Assembly (NCBI GenBank): GCA_027686065.1
Contig: JAQCTH010000006.1
Coordinates: 30,835 to 94,834, forward strand
Origin: Clostridiaceae bacterium AF10-41
GTDB taxonomy: Bacteria; Bacillota; Clostridia; Clostridiales; Clostridiaceae
Length of the DNA stretch: 64,000 bases
Direction of reading: 5' to 3'
Notes under the pieces: model-generated
Seen by the model: the letters and a program-made list of their open reading frames with translations, nothing else
The model's database searches: none
What the model was told of the DNA's origin: nothing
In this document: piece by piece, positions 7,701 to 16,321 of the stretch
Numbering within the stretch: the stretch's first letter is position 1
Layout of the letters: every line of letters begins with the position of its first letter
Translations under genes and position numbers: made by a program

Positions 7701-8522
7701 TTATTCTTTGACCTTTTTAATTATAACCTTGTTTGGCTTTACAATGAACTCTATTGAAACATTCCTAATAATAGAATTAATTTTTATTTTTGCTAATATA
7801 AATACTTCATATATTTTCTCGCAGCCATCTAAAGTTTTTACTTCTTCTATATCTACTATTTCGTATTTTTCAATATAATATCTTATATTATTTCCATATA
7901 AAATACATAGTCTATTTTCTATATATGGATTTAAAAGATTAAGTATGATTCTTTCTTGCATAGTAATTTTACATTTCCTTTTCCTAATAAGCGAATTTCT
8001 CCTTTCTTCTAAACCCTTATCTTCTTCCACTTCATCAACTTCATACTCATCATAATCATCTATATATTTATAATTTTTTAATTTCCCCCAATTTTCAACC
8101 TTGTAAAAATCCTCATATCTTGAATTAAATTTGATAAATACATCCGCTTCATCTAAATTATTATGTTTTTTAATTAACCCCAAGTCACCTTGTCTTATAG
8201 CTGTAATAGCTATAGGTAGCTCTTCTCTAAAAATTTTGTTTCTTATTACTATTTTATTTTTATCTCTTTCAATTCCATCTACATTTAAATATAAACACAA
8301 AACATAATTTTTACCATTTTCAAACCACCTAGCAAATACCTCATCTCTCTTATTGCTTATATTAGATTTATCATAATGCTTAGCTACCGTTACTACTATC
8401 TCACCAGTTTCATCTGAATGAGTAACTGTATATTTACGTGGAATTATAGGCCCATCTTGTGATATTCCACTCTTAAAATCAACCCTTAGTTTCCCTTGGT
8501 TTAGCTTATTCAAACCTTTCAC
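7701..8522 (-). CDS. Staygreen-family protein with C-terminal extension
   Basis: 273 residues. Residues 10-155 match the staygreen family as found in clostridia: KLRVDFKSGIS, PRKYTVTHSDETGEIVVTV, RDEVFARWFENG, REELPIAITAIRQGD and the closing FYKVENWG. The plant homologues remove magnesium from chlorophyll; the bacterial role is unsettled. From about 160 an acidic linker (YDEYEVDEVEEDKG) leads to a further domain of about 100 residues that I do not recognise. The usual bacterial protein ends near residue 155, so the extension is unusual. The ribosome site AGAGGTGAAAGG precedes the ATG. It appears monocistronic. Confidence 0.8.
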   Translation of the reverse strand: MKGLNKLNQGKLRVDFKSGISQDGPIIPRKYTVTHSDETGEIVVTVAKHYDKSNISNKRDEVFARWFENGKNYVLCLYLNVDGIERDKNKIVIRNKIFREELPIAITAIRQGDLGLIKKHNNLDEADVFIKFNSRYEDFYKVENWGKLKNYKYIDDYDEYEVDEVEEDKGLEERRNSLIRKRKCKITMQERIILNLLNPYIENRLCILYGNNIRYYIEKYEIVDIEEVKTLDGCEKIYEVFILAKIKINSIIRNVSIEFIVKPNKVIIKKVKE

Positions 8523-8891
8523 CTCTAAAATGCTTTTTATTACTTACTATATGCTTGCATGTTATATTTTGCGAAGCATTTTTCAATTCACAGTTCACAA
8601 GGCACAGTGCACAGTTGTTTTAATTTTATAGGGAACAAGCTCAATTATAGTCTACTACATTTAACTAATTTTTAATGTCACTCACCAATTATTTTTTACC
8701 AATAACTTAATTCATTATTAATTTAAATTCTTAATATAAGTTGACTAAGGTAAATAGACTGTGAAATAAGCATATCTATTTATCATAGCCTTTATATTCG
8801 CAATTTAAAACTTATGTACTTTTCTATATTCTAACTTTGTTATATACTTTATTTATGGTATTTTAATAATTTTTGAAAGGATTTGATTTGC
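8523..8891. other. Intergenic region with a CACAG-type repeat
   Basis: No gene is visible. At 8583-8618 there is a run of short related units (TTCACAGTTCACAAGGCACAG), the same type as at 23803-23835, suggesting a dispersed clostridial intergenic repeat. The remainder is AT-rich and carries the promoter region of plsC. Confidence 0.5.
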
Positions 8892-9617
8892 ATGCTTAGA
8901 TCTATTGCTTGGTATGTAGTTTTCTTCATGGGTTTGCTACGTAGTATTCCTAGTATGATAAAAACTAAAAGATTTGATGAAAAAGGTATGGTAGAAGAAA
9001 AGGAACATCTTACTTTTAAGGCAACCTCAACTTGGGCTAATAGCCTTTTAAAAGTTGCTGGAGTTCGTGTTAATGTTCATGGATTAGAAAACCTTCCTAA
9101 AGATCAAAATGTATTATTTATAGGAAATCATCAAGGAAATTTTGATATTCCAATATATATTAGTAAAATTCCTGTACCTAAGGGGTTTGTTTCTAAAATA
9201 GAAGTAAAAAAAATTCCTGGGGTCAGCACTTGGATGGAATATATGCATTGTGTCTTTATGGATAGGAGTAATTTAAGAAAAGCTGGAGAAGCTATTATTC
9301 AAGGAGTTAAGTTTTTAAAGAACGGTAATTCATTAGTCATATTCCCAGAGGGTACAAGGAGTAAGGGTGATAAAATGGGTGAATTTAAAGCTGGAAGTTT
9401 TAAATTAGCTACAAAATCTAAAGTTCCAATAGTACCTGTTACAATGAGTGGATCTTATAAAATAATGGAGTCTAATAAACGTAAATGGATTATAAAACCA
9501 GCAAATGTAGATTTATATATTCATCCAGCTATAGAAACAGCTAATTTAACTAAAGAAGAGCAAGATATTTTACCTAAAAAGGTATATGAAATAGTTAAAA
9601 GTAAACTACCTAATTAG
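8892..9617 (+). CDS. plsC: 1-acyl-sn-glycerol-3-phosphate acyltransferase
   Basis: About 241 residues with the ATG at 8892, chosen because AAAGGA lies 10 bases upstream; the in-frame TTG at 8883 is too close to it. The protein transfers an acyl chain to lysophosphatidic acid to give phosphatidic acid in membrane lipid synthesis. Motif I is present as NHQGNFD (the catalytic His/Asp pair, with Gly in place of the frequent Ser), followed by the FPEGTRSKGD block. The N-terminus (MLRSIAWYVVFFMGLLRSIP) is a membrane anchor. It stands alone, with a strong terminator behind it. Confidence 0.9.
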   Translation: MLRSIAWYVVFFMGLLRSIPSMIKTKRFDEKGMVEEKEHLTFKATSTWANSLLKVAGVRVNVHGLENLPKDQNVLFIGNHQGNFDIPIYISKIPVPKGFVSKIEVKKIPGVSTWMEYMHCVFMDRSNLRKAGEAIIQGVKFLKNGNSLVIFPEGTRSKGDKMGEFKAGSFKLATKSKVPIVPVTMSGSYKIMESNKRKWIIKPANVDLYIHPAIETANLTKEEQDILPKKVYEIVKSKLPN

Positions 9618-9630
9618 GACTAAATTAGTA

Positions 9631-9663
9631 AAACAGATATGAAGCTATATTTCATATCTGTTT
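9631..9663. terminator. Bidirectional terminator between plsC and the Fic-like gene
   Basis: AAACAGATATGAA (9631-9643) pairs perfectly with TTCATATCTGTTT (9651-9663), followed by TTATTTTATTTTTT. It serves plsC and may also serve the convergent gene ending at 9692. Confidence 0.85.
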
Positions 9664-9691
9664 TATTTTATTTTTTACTATTTAGATAATT

Positions 9692-10816
9692 TTACTCCTC
9701 AAAATTATCTACAATTGTGGATATATCATTTTTATAGTATTCATATCTTTTTCCTGATTTAGCAATCCTAAAAAAGCCTAGTGTAACTAAATAGTTTAAA
9801 TCACTTCTAGCAGTTTCGTAAGATACATTTAGTTTCTTTTTATAATCATCAATGGTTACAACATTATTTTTTGAAGTTAAGACACTATTAATAAACTTCA
9901 TACATCTTTCTTCTAGCTTTACATCGTTCTTTTCAATTAATTCCTTCAATATCTTTTTCCCAAATTTATAATTTAACTCCATATTTAAAATTTCAATAGA
10001 ATTTCTAAGTATGTCTAAATAAAATTTAATAAAATAAGTTATATCACCATTTGAAGATAAGCTATTTTCAATTGCTGTATTGTATTTTTTCAACTTCTCT
10101 TTTATTAAAGGAGATATTGAACAATATTTTATAATTTCATATCCATTTATCAATAGATATTTGTATGTTAAAAGCTCTGAAATTATGGCATTATGTTTTA
10201 TAAAAGGATTATTAATTATTACATACAGATGTATGACTGCAGCCTTTGTTAAAGTACTCTTTTCTTCATATTTATTCATTAAAAGCAATAAATTTTCTAT
10301 ATTATGTCCATCTTCTACAATTCTACTAATACTATATTTATTTTTACTATTCACCTTATTGATTTTATCAGATTCTAAATCTTCCATTTCAATTATGCTA
10401 TATAAATTACACAGAAAATCTTCATCAATAATATTACTATTATTAATAATATTTATTATATCATTAATTTTCTTCTCTGATATTTCTATATCATTTAAAG
10501 AAAGTAACTGAGATATTTCTAAACTTTCTGCTGATTTGTTTAGGTTAACCTTTATCTTTGAAGATATATAATTAAATACTCCCAAATTATTAGCTTCATT
10601 AATAAATTCAATATTACTATCTATACTTTCTGTATCATTAAACCAATAATCAGTTATTGGTTTAAAGTCACAATTATTTTTCTTAGATAATTTTAACCTT
10701 TCTCCTTGAATTGTTTCCCATATTTTTTCCAATTCTTCTTTTTCAAATATCCTTCTTGAAATTTGTTTTTTACTAAAATATAAACCGTTAAAATCTTGCA
10801 TAAGTTGATTGTCCAT
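9692..10816 (-). CDS. Degenerate Fic-fold protein with C-terminal winged helix
   Basis: About 374 residues from the ATG with GTGAGGAT in front. Residues 165-285 follow the Fic-domain plan: ISRIVEDGHNIENLL, then TKAAVIHLYVIINNPFIKHN (about 194-213), and a distal region like the family's GDITYFIKFYLDIL. The Fic active-site motif HPFx(D/E)GN(G/K)R is replaced by NPFIKHNAI: catalytic His is Asn, and the GNGR anion loop is lost. The last 70 residues are a winged HTH (VTIDDYKKKLNVSYETARSDLNYLVTLGFF). AMPylation by the usual mechanism seems excluded, so it may be a regulator that kept the fold. Monocistronic. Confidence 0.6.
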   Translation of the reverse strand: MDNQLMQDFNGLYFSKKQISRRIFEKEELEKIWETIQGERLKLSKKNNCDFKPITDYWFNDTESIDSNIEFINEANNLGVFNYISSKIKVNLNKSAESLEISQLLSLNDIEISEKKINDIINIINNSNIIDEDFLCNLYSIIEMEDLESDKINKVNSKNKYSISRIVEDGHNIENLLLLMNKYEEKSTLTKAAVIHLYVIINNPFIKHNAIISELLTYKYLLINGYEIIKYCSISPLIKEKLKKYNTAIENSLSSNGDITYFIKFYLDILRNSIEILNMELNYKFGKKILKELIEKNDVKLEERCMKFINSVLTSKNNVVTIDDYKKKLNVSYETARSDLNYLVTLGFFRIAKSGKRYEYYKNDISTIVDNFEE

Positions 10817-11772
10817 ATCTATCCTCACTTTTATTACTACTTAAATACTATTATGATACTATTTTTATAACGAAAAATTTCTCGTCTAATTACTAATAAT
10901 ATACTACTATAATACTTTTTAATTATATATTAAAATACTTATACTTATTTTTCAATAATATTATTAACAGAATAAATAAGTGGGCATATGTAAATTTGCT
11001 TATTCCATCGCTTCGCTCCAAGTCAACGCAAACTTACATATGCCCACTTGAGAACTTAAGGAAGGAAATTATAAAAGGTTATTCACAGGGTAATCTTTTT
11101 ATAATTTCCTACAGAATAAAAAAGGGAGAGATATAACCCGCCCCATAATATGTAAATTATCTATTCTCAATATTTGTTTATTTTTGTATATTTCTTTTTT
11201 CAAAATTAATAAGCTTTTCTTGAATATCTGTATAATTTTCTAAATTCAGTACCTCCTATATCTAAATCAAATGTCTTCCTTTTTCCTTTAAAGTATTCCT
11301 ATAACTGAATAATTACATCCATACTATATTTTTATCTTTTTTTAATTTTGTTTTTCCTTAAATTCAATCCATTCTTCTTCTATTAACTCAATCATTCTTA
11401 ATCCATCTGAACTTTTTACTATATATATTGGTCCTATAATGCTATTTATTTTATAGAAGTATAAATTTTTCGTAACTTTTCCCAAATTATTCCTCATGTC
11501 AAACGTTTACTTATTATTTTTTCAATATTTATTACAAAATAACTTATTTTACTAGTAAATAATACGAGCATATTTTCAAATTATAGTGTATACTAAGTTA
11601 GTTGACAAAGAATAATATATAATTTATAGTAATTATTTGGAATTTTTAAAATTATATTATAAATTCCTTTGCTCCATGGAATATTAATATTATGTACCCG
11701 TCGTAAAATTTAAAAATATATATTATATTTAATTATAGATTATTTTAAATACTAAAAGAAAGAGGATTTTGA
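10817..11772. other. Long intergenic region with two large hairpins
   Basis: A perfect 16-bp inverted repeat AAGTGGGCATATGTAA / TTACATATGCCCACTT (10978-10993 and 11034-11049) extends to 22 bp with one mismatch around a 28-base loop. It is followed by AGGAAATTATAAAA / TTTTATAATTTCCT (11063-11076, 11097-11110). The minus strand has a 51-codon frame at 11342-11497 (MRNNLGKVTKNLYFYKINSI..) that ends in TAA but has no good ribosome site; it could be a remnant. The rest is AT-rich and ends with the helicase promoter. Confidence 0.55.
11602..11630 (+). promoter_or_regulatory. Sigma-A promoter of the DEAD-box helicase gene
   Basis: TTGACA (11602-11607), 17 bases, then TATAGT (11625-11630). It leaves a 5' leader of roughly 135 bases before the ATG at 11773, a length often seen in cold-inducible helicase mRNAs. 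The match to consensus and spacing is good. Confidence 0.65.
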
Positions 11773-13347
11773 ATGAATGAAATAAAATTTAATAACTTAG
11801 GGCTTAAGGATAGCCTTTTAAAATCTATTACTGATTTAGGTTTTGAAAAACCATCTCAAATACAAGCTGAGGCAATACCTGTTGCAATACAAGGATATGA
11901 CCTTATAGGGCAAGCTCAAACAGGTACTGGTAAAACTGCTGCTTTTGGCTGTGGTATCATTAATCACATCACTAAGAATGATGGCCTTAGAGCTATAATA
12001 TTGGCTCCTACAAGAGAATTGGCTATTCAGGTTAATGATGAATTAAAAAGATTATCAAAATATGATGATTTATCAGTATTACCGATTTACGGTGGAGATT
12101 CTATAGTAAATCAAATAAGAGCATTAAAGAGAAATGTAAATATAGTAGTTGGTACTCCTGGTAGAGTTCTTGATCATATAAAAAGAGGAACTATTAAATT
12201 AGATGGCATTAAATTTTTAGTTTTAGATGAAGCTGATGAAATGCTTAATATGGGATTTATCGATGATTTAGAAGACATAATAAAGCAATTACCTAGTGAA
12301 AGACAAACTTTATTATTCTCAGCAACAATGCCTGATCAAATAAGAAAATTAGCAAAAAGATATATGAAACCTGATGCTAAGCAAATTTCTATAAAGAAAA
12401 CTTCTATGACAGTTTCTACAATAAGTCAAAGTTTCTTTGAAATATCTCACAAAACAAGATTTGAAGCACTTTGTAGAGTTTTAGATTATGATACTCCATC
12501 ATCTGCTATAATCTTCTGCAGAACTAAAAAAGGCGTTGATGAATTAGTTGAAGGTATGCAATCAAGAGGTTATATCGTTGAAGGTATGCATGGTGATATG
12601 TCTCAAGCACACAGAATAAGAACTTTAAGAAAATTCAAAGAAGGTTCACTAAATTACTTAATCGCAACTGATGTAGCTGCAAGAGGTATAGATGTTGAAG
12701 GTATAACTCATGTTATAAATTATGATTTACCACAAGATGTTGAAAGCTATGTTCACAGAATTGGTAGAACAGGTAGAGCAAATAGAGAAGGTATTGCTTA
12801 CTCTTTAGTTTCTCCAAAGGAATTTTCAATGTTAAAACAAATAAAATCAGTAACTAAAAGTGATATAACTAGAAAAGCTATTCCTACAGTTAATGATATA
12901 TTTGATAATAAATCTAAATCTATTTTAGAAGATGTTACTAATACTATTACGGATTCTGATTATTCAAAGTTTATTCCAGTAGCAAAAGAACTTGTTGAAA
13001 AATTTGATTCTATAGAGATTATTGCTGCATTAATAAAGAATAAATTTAATGATGAGCTACTTGAAACTTATACAAATGATATTTTAGAAGCTCCTAAATC
13101 AGAAGATATAAGATTATTTTTGTCTATAGGAAGAAGAGATGGAATAAATCCTAAAACTCTAGTTAACTTTATTAAAGATACAGCTAGAATAAAAGCTTCT
13201 TCAATCGGTGATATAGATATATTAGAAAACTTCTCTTTTGTAAATATATCTCCTGACGTTAAGGATAAAGTCCTTGATAAATGTATCGGTGTTAAGCTTA
13301 ATAAAAGAAAAGTAAACATTGAGGTCGCTAACAAAAAAAGAAGATAA
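11773..13347 (+). CDS. DEAD-box ATP-dependent RNA helicase, DbpA-type C-terminus
   Basis: 524 residues. All core motifs are visible: Q motif (FEKPSQIQ), AQTGTGKT, PTRELA, TPGR, VLDEADEML, SATMP, ATDVAARGID and HRIGRTGR. The C-terminal 75 residues (IRLFLSIGRRDGINPKTLVNFI... KLNKRKVNIEVANKKRR) are a DbpA-type RNA-binding domain, which in the family binds 23S rRNA during large-subunit assembly. It probably acts in ribosome biogenesis and cold adaptation. AGAGGATTTTGA precedes the ATG. Own promoter and terminator, so monocistronic. Confidence 0.9.
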   Translation: MNEIKFNNLGLKDSLLKSITDLGFEKPSQIQAEAIPVAIQGYDLIGQAQTGTGKTAAFGCGIINHITKNDGLRAIILAPTRELAIQVNDELKRLSKYDDLSVLPIYGGDSIVNQIRALKRNVNIVVGTPGRVLDHIKRGTIKLDGIKFLVLDEADEMLNMGFIDDLEDIIKQLPSERQTLLFSATMPDQIRKLAKRYMKPDAKQISIKKTSMTVSTISQSFFEISHKTRFEALCRVLDYDTPSSAIIFCRTKKGVDELVEGMQSRGYIVEGMHGDMSQAHRIRTLRKFKEGSLNYLIATDVAARGIDVEGITHVINYDLPQDVESYVHRIGRTGRANREGIAYSLVSPKEFSMLKQIKSVTKSDITRKAIPTVNDIFDNKSKSILEDVTNTITDSDYSKFIPVAKELVEKFDSIEIIAALIKNKFNDELLETYTNDILEAPKSEDIRLFLSIGRRDGINPKTLVNFIKDTARIKASSIGDIDILENFSFVNISPDVKDKVLDKCIGVKLNKRKVNIEVANKKRR

Positions 13348-13359
13348 TCATAAAAGTAA

Positions 13360-13392
13360 GGCTATTTAATGCGTATTATGCTTAAAATAGCC
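13360..13392 (+). terminator. Helicase terminator
   Basis: GGCTATTT (13360-13367) pairs with AAATAGCC (13385-13392), then TTTTGTGTT. It begins about 12 bases after the helicase stop. Confidence 0.75.
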
Positions 13393-13399
13393 TTTTGTG

Positions 13400-13702
13400 T
13401 TATTTACATTTATTTTTTATACCTTCATAAATATGTATTAAATACTCAATATCTTTTTCTTCCTTTTGTAGAATTTTAATTCTATCCTCTACCTTTTTTA
13501 TTGATTCTCTAGCTTCATCAAAATCCTTATGATTTATACACGTACTTGTATATTGCAATAAATAATCTATTTTCAATACTATTTCTGCTAAATCTTCTCT
13601 ATCATCATTAACTAAGTCTACTAATATAGAATATATCTTAGGTGATGTATCTTTTCTCACACTACTTAACAAATCATTATTTTTACTATTTTTTCTTCCC
13701 AT
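13400..13702 (-). CDS. Small helical protein of unknown function
   Basis: 100 residues, convergent with the helicase. It is entirely helical and charged, with a probable coiled coil in the last 40 residues (ARESIKKVEDRIKILQKEEKDIEYLIHIYEGI). The N-terminus MGRKNSKNND is basic. AAGAGGTGAAATT precedes the ATG. I do not recognise the family. No membrane segment or Cys-based metal site is visible. Confidence 0.65.
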   Translation of the reverse strand: MGRKNSKNNDLLSSVRKDTSPKIYSILVDLVNDDREDLAEIVLKIDYLLQYTSTCINHKDFDEARESIKKVEDRIKILQKEEKDIEYLIHIYEGIKNKCK

Positions 13703-13827
13703 AATTTCACCTCTTTTCTTAAAAGCTCTTATATTATTTTTTTACTATTTATAATAATTTATATCATATTTTAATACTATACCCAATACATTTTAAAATA
13801 TAAAGGAAATTTAGGAGGTTTATATTA

Positions 13828-13992
13828 ATGCAACAATATGTCTGTGTGCCTTGTACCTATATTTATGATCCTGAATATGGAGATCTTAGTAACGGAATAG
13901 ATCCAGATACCCCATTTGAAGATTTACCAGATGATTGGGTTTGCCCTGTATGTGGTGCTTCAAAAGATGAGTTTGAACCTTTAGATGAATAG
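13828..13992 (+). CDS. Rubredoxin
   Basis: 54 residues. One-iron electron carrier with Fe bound by Cys6, Cys9, Cys39 and Cys42 (CVPC and CPVCG). Conserved surroundings [28 protein letters not shown] and DEFEPLDE are typical. The usual CxxCGY turn reads CVPCTY here, so the Gly after the second Cys is Thr. TAGGAGG stands 9 bases before the ATG. In anaerobes it takes part in oxygen and peroxide detoxification together with NADH:rubredoxin reductase and rubrerythrin. Monocistronic, with its own terminator. Confidence 0.95.
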   Translation: MQQYVCVPCTYIYDPEYGDLSNGIDPDTPFEDLPDDWVCPVCGASKDEFEPLDE

Positions 13993-14000
13993 TAAAATAA

Positions 14001-14024
14001 AAACAGTCGTGAGGACTGTTTTTT
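14001..14024 (+). terminator. Rubredoxin terminator
   Basis: AAACAGTC-GTGA-GGACTGTTT (14001-14021) followed by TTT. It sits directly after the rubredoxin stop and overlaps the 3' end of the convergent methyltransferase gene. Confidence 0.85.
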
Positions 14025-15498
14025 ATGTTCTTTTAATCAAATTACTTTTAAAATTATTAATATAAAAAATTGTTTCTTTAGATAATTTAGCTGCACTATT
14101 GATTATATTATCTATCTCTATCAAAACTTCACTCATATCTTCTCTCTGCTTAATCATGCTATACGCTTTACTACCCAGATTGTTTAACTTCTCTTTTGTT
14201 ATATTATCAAAATTTAATAATGGAATTCTAGAAACATATCCTGAAGTAATCATATTACTTCTAATTAAAACACCTCTCACTAAATAAGTTATTAATGTAG
14301 AATTTAAATATGCTAATATCCAAAACATATCTTTATCCTCACATATAATACATGTATTTACTCCAAAGGTACTATTTTTAGGTAACCTACATGCTGTAAA
14401 TTGCACTCCCATAGATGAGCATATTATTCCGGACTCAAATAATAAATCCTTATTTCTTACTATAAAATTAGAAACCTCTTTTGATATATTTATAAAATCT
14501 TTATGTAGATACATTACTTTATTCGTATAATATCTATCTTTACCTGGATTTTTATAAAATGGTATTATATGTGGATCTTTATTTTCTCTAGATAAATATC
14601 TTTCATCATTTCCTGTTGATATTCCTGTTATGCACTTGAATTTATCTCCAAGCCTATTATGATTAAATAAACATTTAATATCTCTTGGGCATTCTAACAA
14701 AAATTCCTTATTATCATTTTTATTATTCAATATAATATCTTCTATTGAATATAAATTATCACAATGTCCTGATGAATTTAAGAACTTAATTAATTCATTC
14801 TTATCTATAAATCTATTTTTTAATTTTATATTTCCCTGGTAATTCAATCCCTTTTGTAATATAAGTATACTAGTCCTAACATCTGCTCCTTGTTCTATAA
14901 ATAGATCTGTTGGACACATGATAATTTCATGTATAGCACAACTTTTTAAGATTTTTTCTCTTAATCCAATATAACTTTTAGATGTTAGGAAGGAATCTTG
15001 AGTTATTATACCTATTACAGCACCTTCTTTTGCTAAATCTATGATAGCAGATATAAACATTCCATACATATTATGAATACCTACATCTTTAAAGTGTTTT
15101 TTTAATGTTTTTTTATTATTTTTTATATATCTTACTTCATGACAATTATATGGAGGATTTAACACATAATAATCATAACTTAAAGATTCTTCATCATTAA
15201 TAAATTCATAATAATACTCAATAAAATCCATGTTTTTAAAATCACAATTATACTTCTCCTTATATCTAATAATATCCATACCATAAGTCTTAATATTAAA
15301 TTCAACAAAAGGCTCTAACATTTCTTCTTTACCACAACATGGATCAAAAACGCTTTTTCCCTTTTTATTTATATCTACTACTCTTTTCGTAATATAATCG
15401 CATATAAAAGTTGGAGTTGAATAATATCCTACTTCTCTTTTATCTATAACTACTTCATCTACAATATTTTCATTTAATATCTTATTTTTTCTTCCCAT
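14023..15498 (-). CDS. Orphan N6-adenine DNA methyltransferase (gamma class)
   Basis: About 491 residues from the ATG of MGRKNKILNE, chosen because GGAGAG lies 7 bases upstream; a TTG 5 codons earlier overlaps that site. The motif order is that of gamma-class amino-methyltransferases: YYSTP (about 25-29, motif X), VFDPCCGKEEML (about 50-61, SAM binding) and NPPY (about 114-117, catalytic motif IV), with the target-recognition region in the C-terminal half. No restriction endonuclease or specificity subunit is adjacent, so it is probably a solitary methylase affecting gene expression or blocking a restriction system elsewhere. The recognition sequence cannot be read from the protein. Confidence 0.85.
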   Translation of the reverse strand: MGRKNKILNENIVDEVVIDKREVGYYSTPTFICDYITKRVVDINKKGKSVFDPCCGKEEMLEPFVEFNIKTYGMDIIRYKEKYNCDFKNMDFIEYYYEFINDEESLSYDYYVLNPPYNCHEVRYIKNNKKTLKKHFKDVGIHNMYGMFISAIIDLAKEGAVIGIITQDSFLTSKSYIGLREKILKSCAIHEIIMCPTDLFIEQGADVRTSILILQKGLNYQGNIKLKNRFIDKNELIKFLNSSGHCDNLYSIEDIILNNKNDNKEFLLECPRDIKCLFNHNRLGDKFKCITGISTGNDERYLSRENKDPHIIPFYKNPGKDRYYTNKVMYLHKDFINISKEVSNFIVRNKDLLFESGIICSSMGVQFTACRLPKNSTFGVNTCIICEDKDMFWILAYLNSTLITYLVRGVLIRSNMITSGYVSRIPLLNFDNITKEKLNNLGSKAYSMIKQREDMSEVLIEIDNIINSAAKLSKETIFYINNFKSNLIKRT

Positions 15499-15595
15499 AA
15501 ATATTCTCTCCAAAACTTAAATTGTTTCATTTAATGTTAATTATACACCATAACTTATTTTATTATTTAAAATTTCATACTTTCTTATATAAAAA

Positions 15596-15628
15596 TAAGC
15601 TTACCTTTTAATCTTATAAGTAAGCTTA
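15596..15628 (-). terminator. Terminator of the GH25 gene
   Basis: On the minus strand GTAAGCTTA pairs with TAAGCTTAC (arms 15620-15628 and 15596-15604) followed by TTTTTA-rich sequence, about 15 bases after the stop at 15644. Confidence 0.75.
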
Positions 15629-15643
15629 CTATAATTATATTAA

Positions 15644-16249
15644 TTACTTAGACAATAATATTTCCTCTGTAAATACGTCCAATGGACAATAGGTTCTTAT
15701 TCCTTGAATATTCCCAGATTCTGAATATTGAAAGCCTACCCATTCATTCCATATAGCATTTTCCTCAGGTTTTTCTACATCATAATTTGCTACCCATAAT
15801 GGATACCTTCCTAACTCTTTAGTAAGACTTGTTTTGGCAAAACTTGTATATGTGTACACTACCACTTCTTTTCCTGTAAGACTTTTTACTTCTTCTAAAA
15901 AGGTTATGCAATTTTTAGATAATTCATCTGTATTACATCCATCTGTTACCTCTATATCTAGTGCTAATTTACAATTAAAATCCTTTTTCTTTACATAACT
16001 TGAAAAAAAGTTTGCTTGAATTTTAGCATCTACCTTAGGCCTAAAAAAATGATAAAATCCTATAAGTATATCATTACTTTTAGCTTTTAAGTAATATTCA
16101 TCTGCTCTTGGATTTAAATAGTGACTGCCTTCAGTCCCTTTTATATATACAATTTCAATACCATTTTCTTTAACTTCTTTAAAATTAACATCTCCTTGCC
16201 AGCTTGATATATCAATTCCCTTATATTTTCCAAAGCTTATTGATTGCAT
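15644..16249 (-). CDS. GH25 muramidase (lysozyme)
   Basis: About 201 residues. It hydrolyses the MurNAc-GlcNAc bond of peptidoglycan. GIDISSWQGDVNF at the N-terminus, GFYHFFRP and LALDIEVTDG (the Asp-x-Glu catalytic pair) define family GH25, and the strand VYTYTSF and PLWVANY follow in the normal order. There is no signal peptide and no cell-wall-binding repeat; together with the adjacent SleC-like gene this suggests a spore-associated enzyme. The ATG at 16249 has GAGGAG 9 bases upstream, better than the ATG two codons earlier. Confidence 0.9.
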   Translation of the reverse strand: MQSISFGKYKGIDISSWQGDVNFKEVKENGIEIVYIKGTEGSHYLNPRADEYYLKAKSNDILIGFYHFFRPKVDAKIQANFFSSYVKKKDFNCKLALDIEVTDGCNTDELSKNCITFLEEVKSLTGKEVVVYTYTSFAKTSLTKELGRYPLWVANYDVEKPEENAIWNEWVGFQYSESGNIQGIRTYCPLDVFTEEILLSK

Positions 16250-16321
16250 ACCCATCTTCTCCTCTATAGTTTAATTTTTCCTCTAAGATATATTATGCAA
16301 CCATTATGAAAAAGTGGACAT

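Noticed and set aside
10080..10511. 143-codon plus-strand frame opposite the Fic-like gene
   Set aside because: Hydrophobic shadow of the minus-strand gene, no ribosome site.
9692..10816. Active Fic AMP-transferase toxin
   Set aside because: Catalytic His and the GNGR loop are replaced, so the usual activity is not expected.
11342..11497. Short minus-strand frame that faintly resembles the N-terminal domain of an alkyltransferase
   Set aside because: Only 51 codons, no ribosome site, similarity too weak to name; mentioned under the intergenic entry only.
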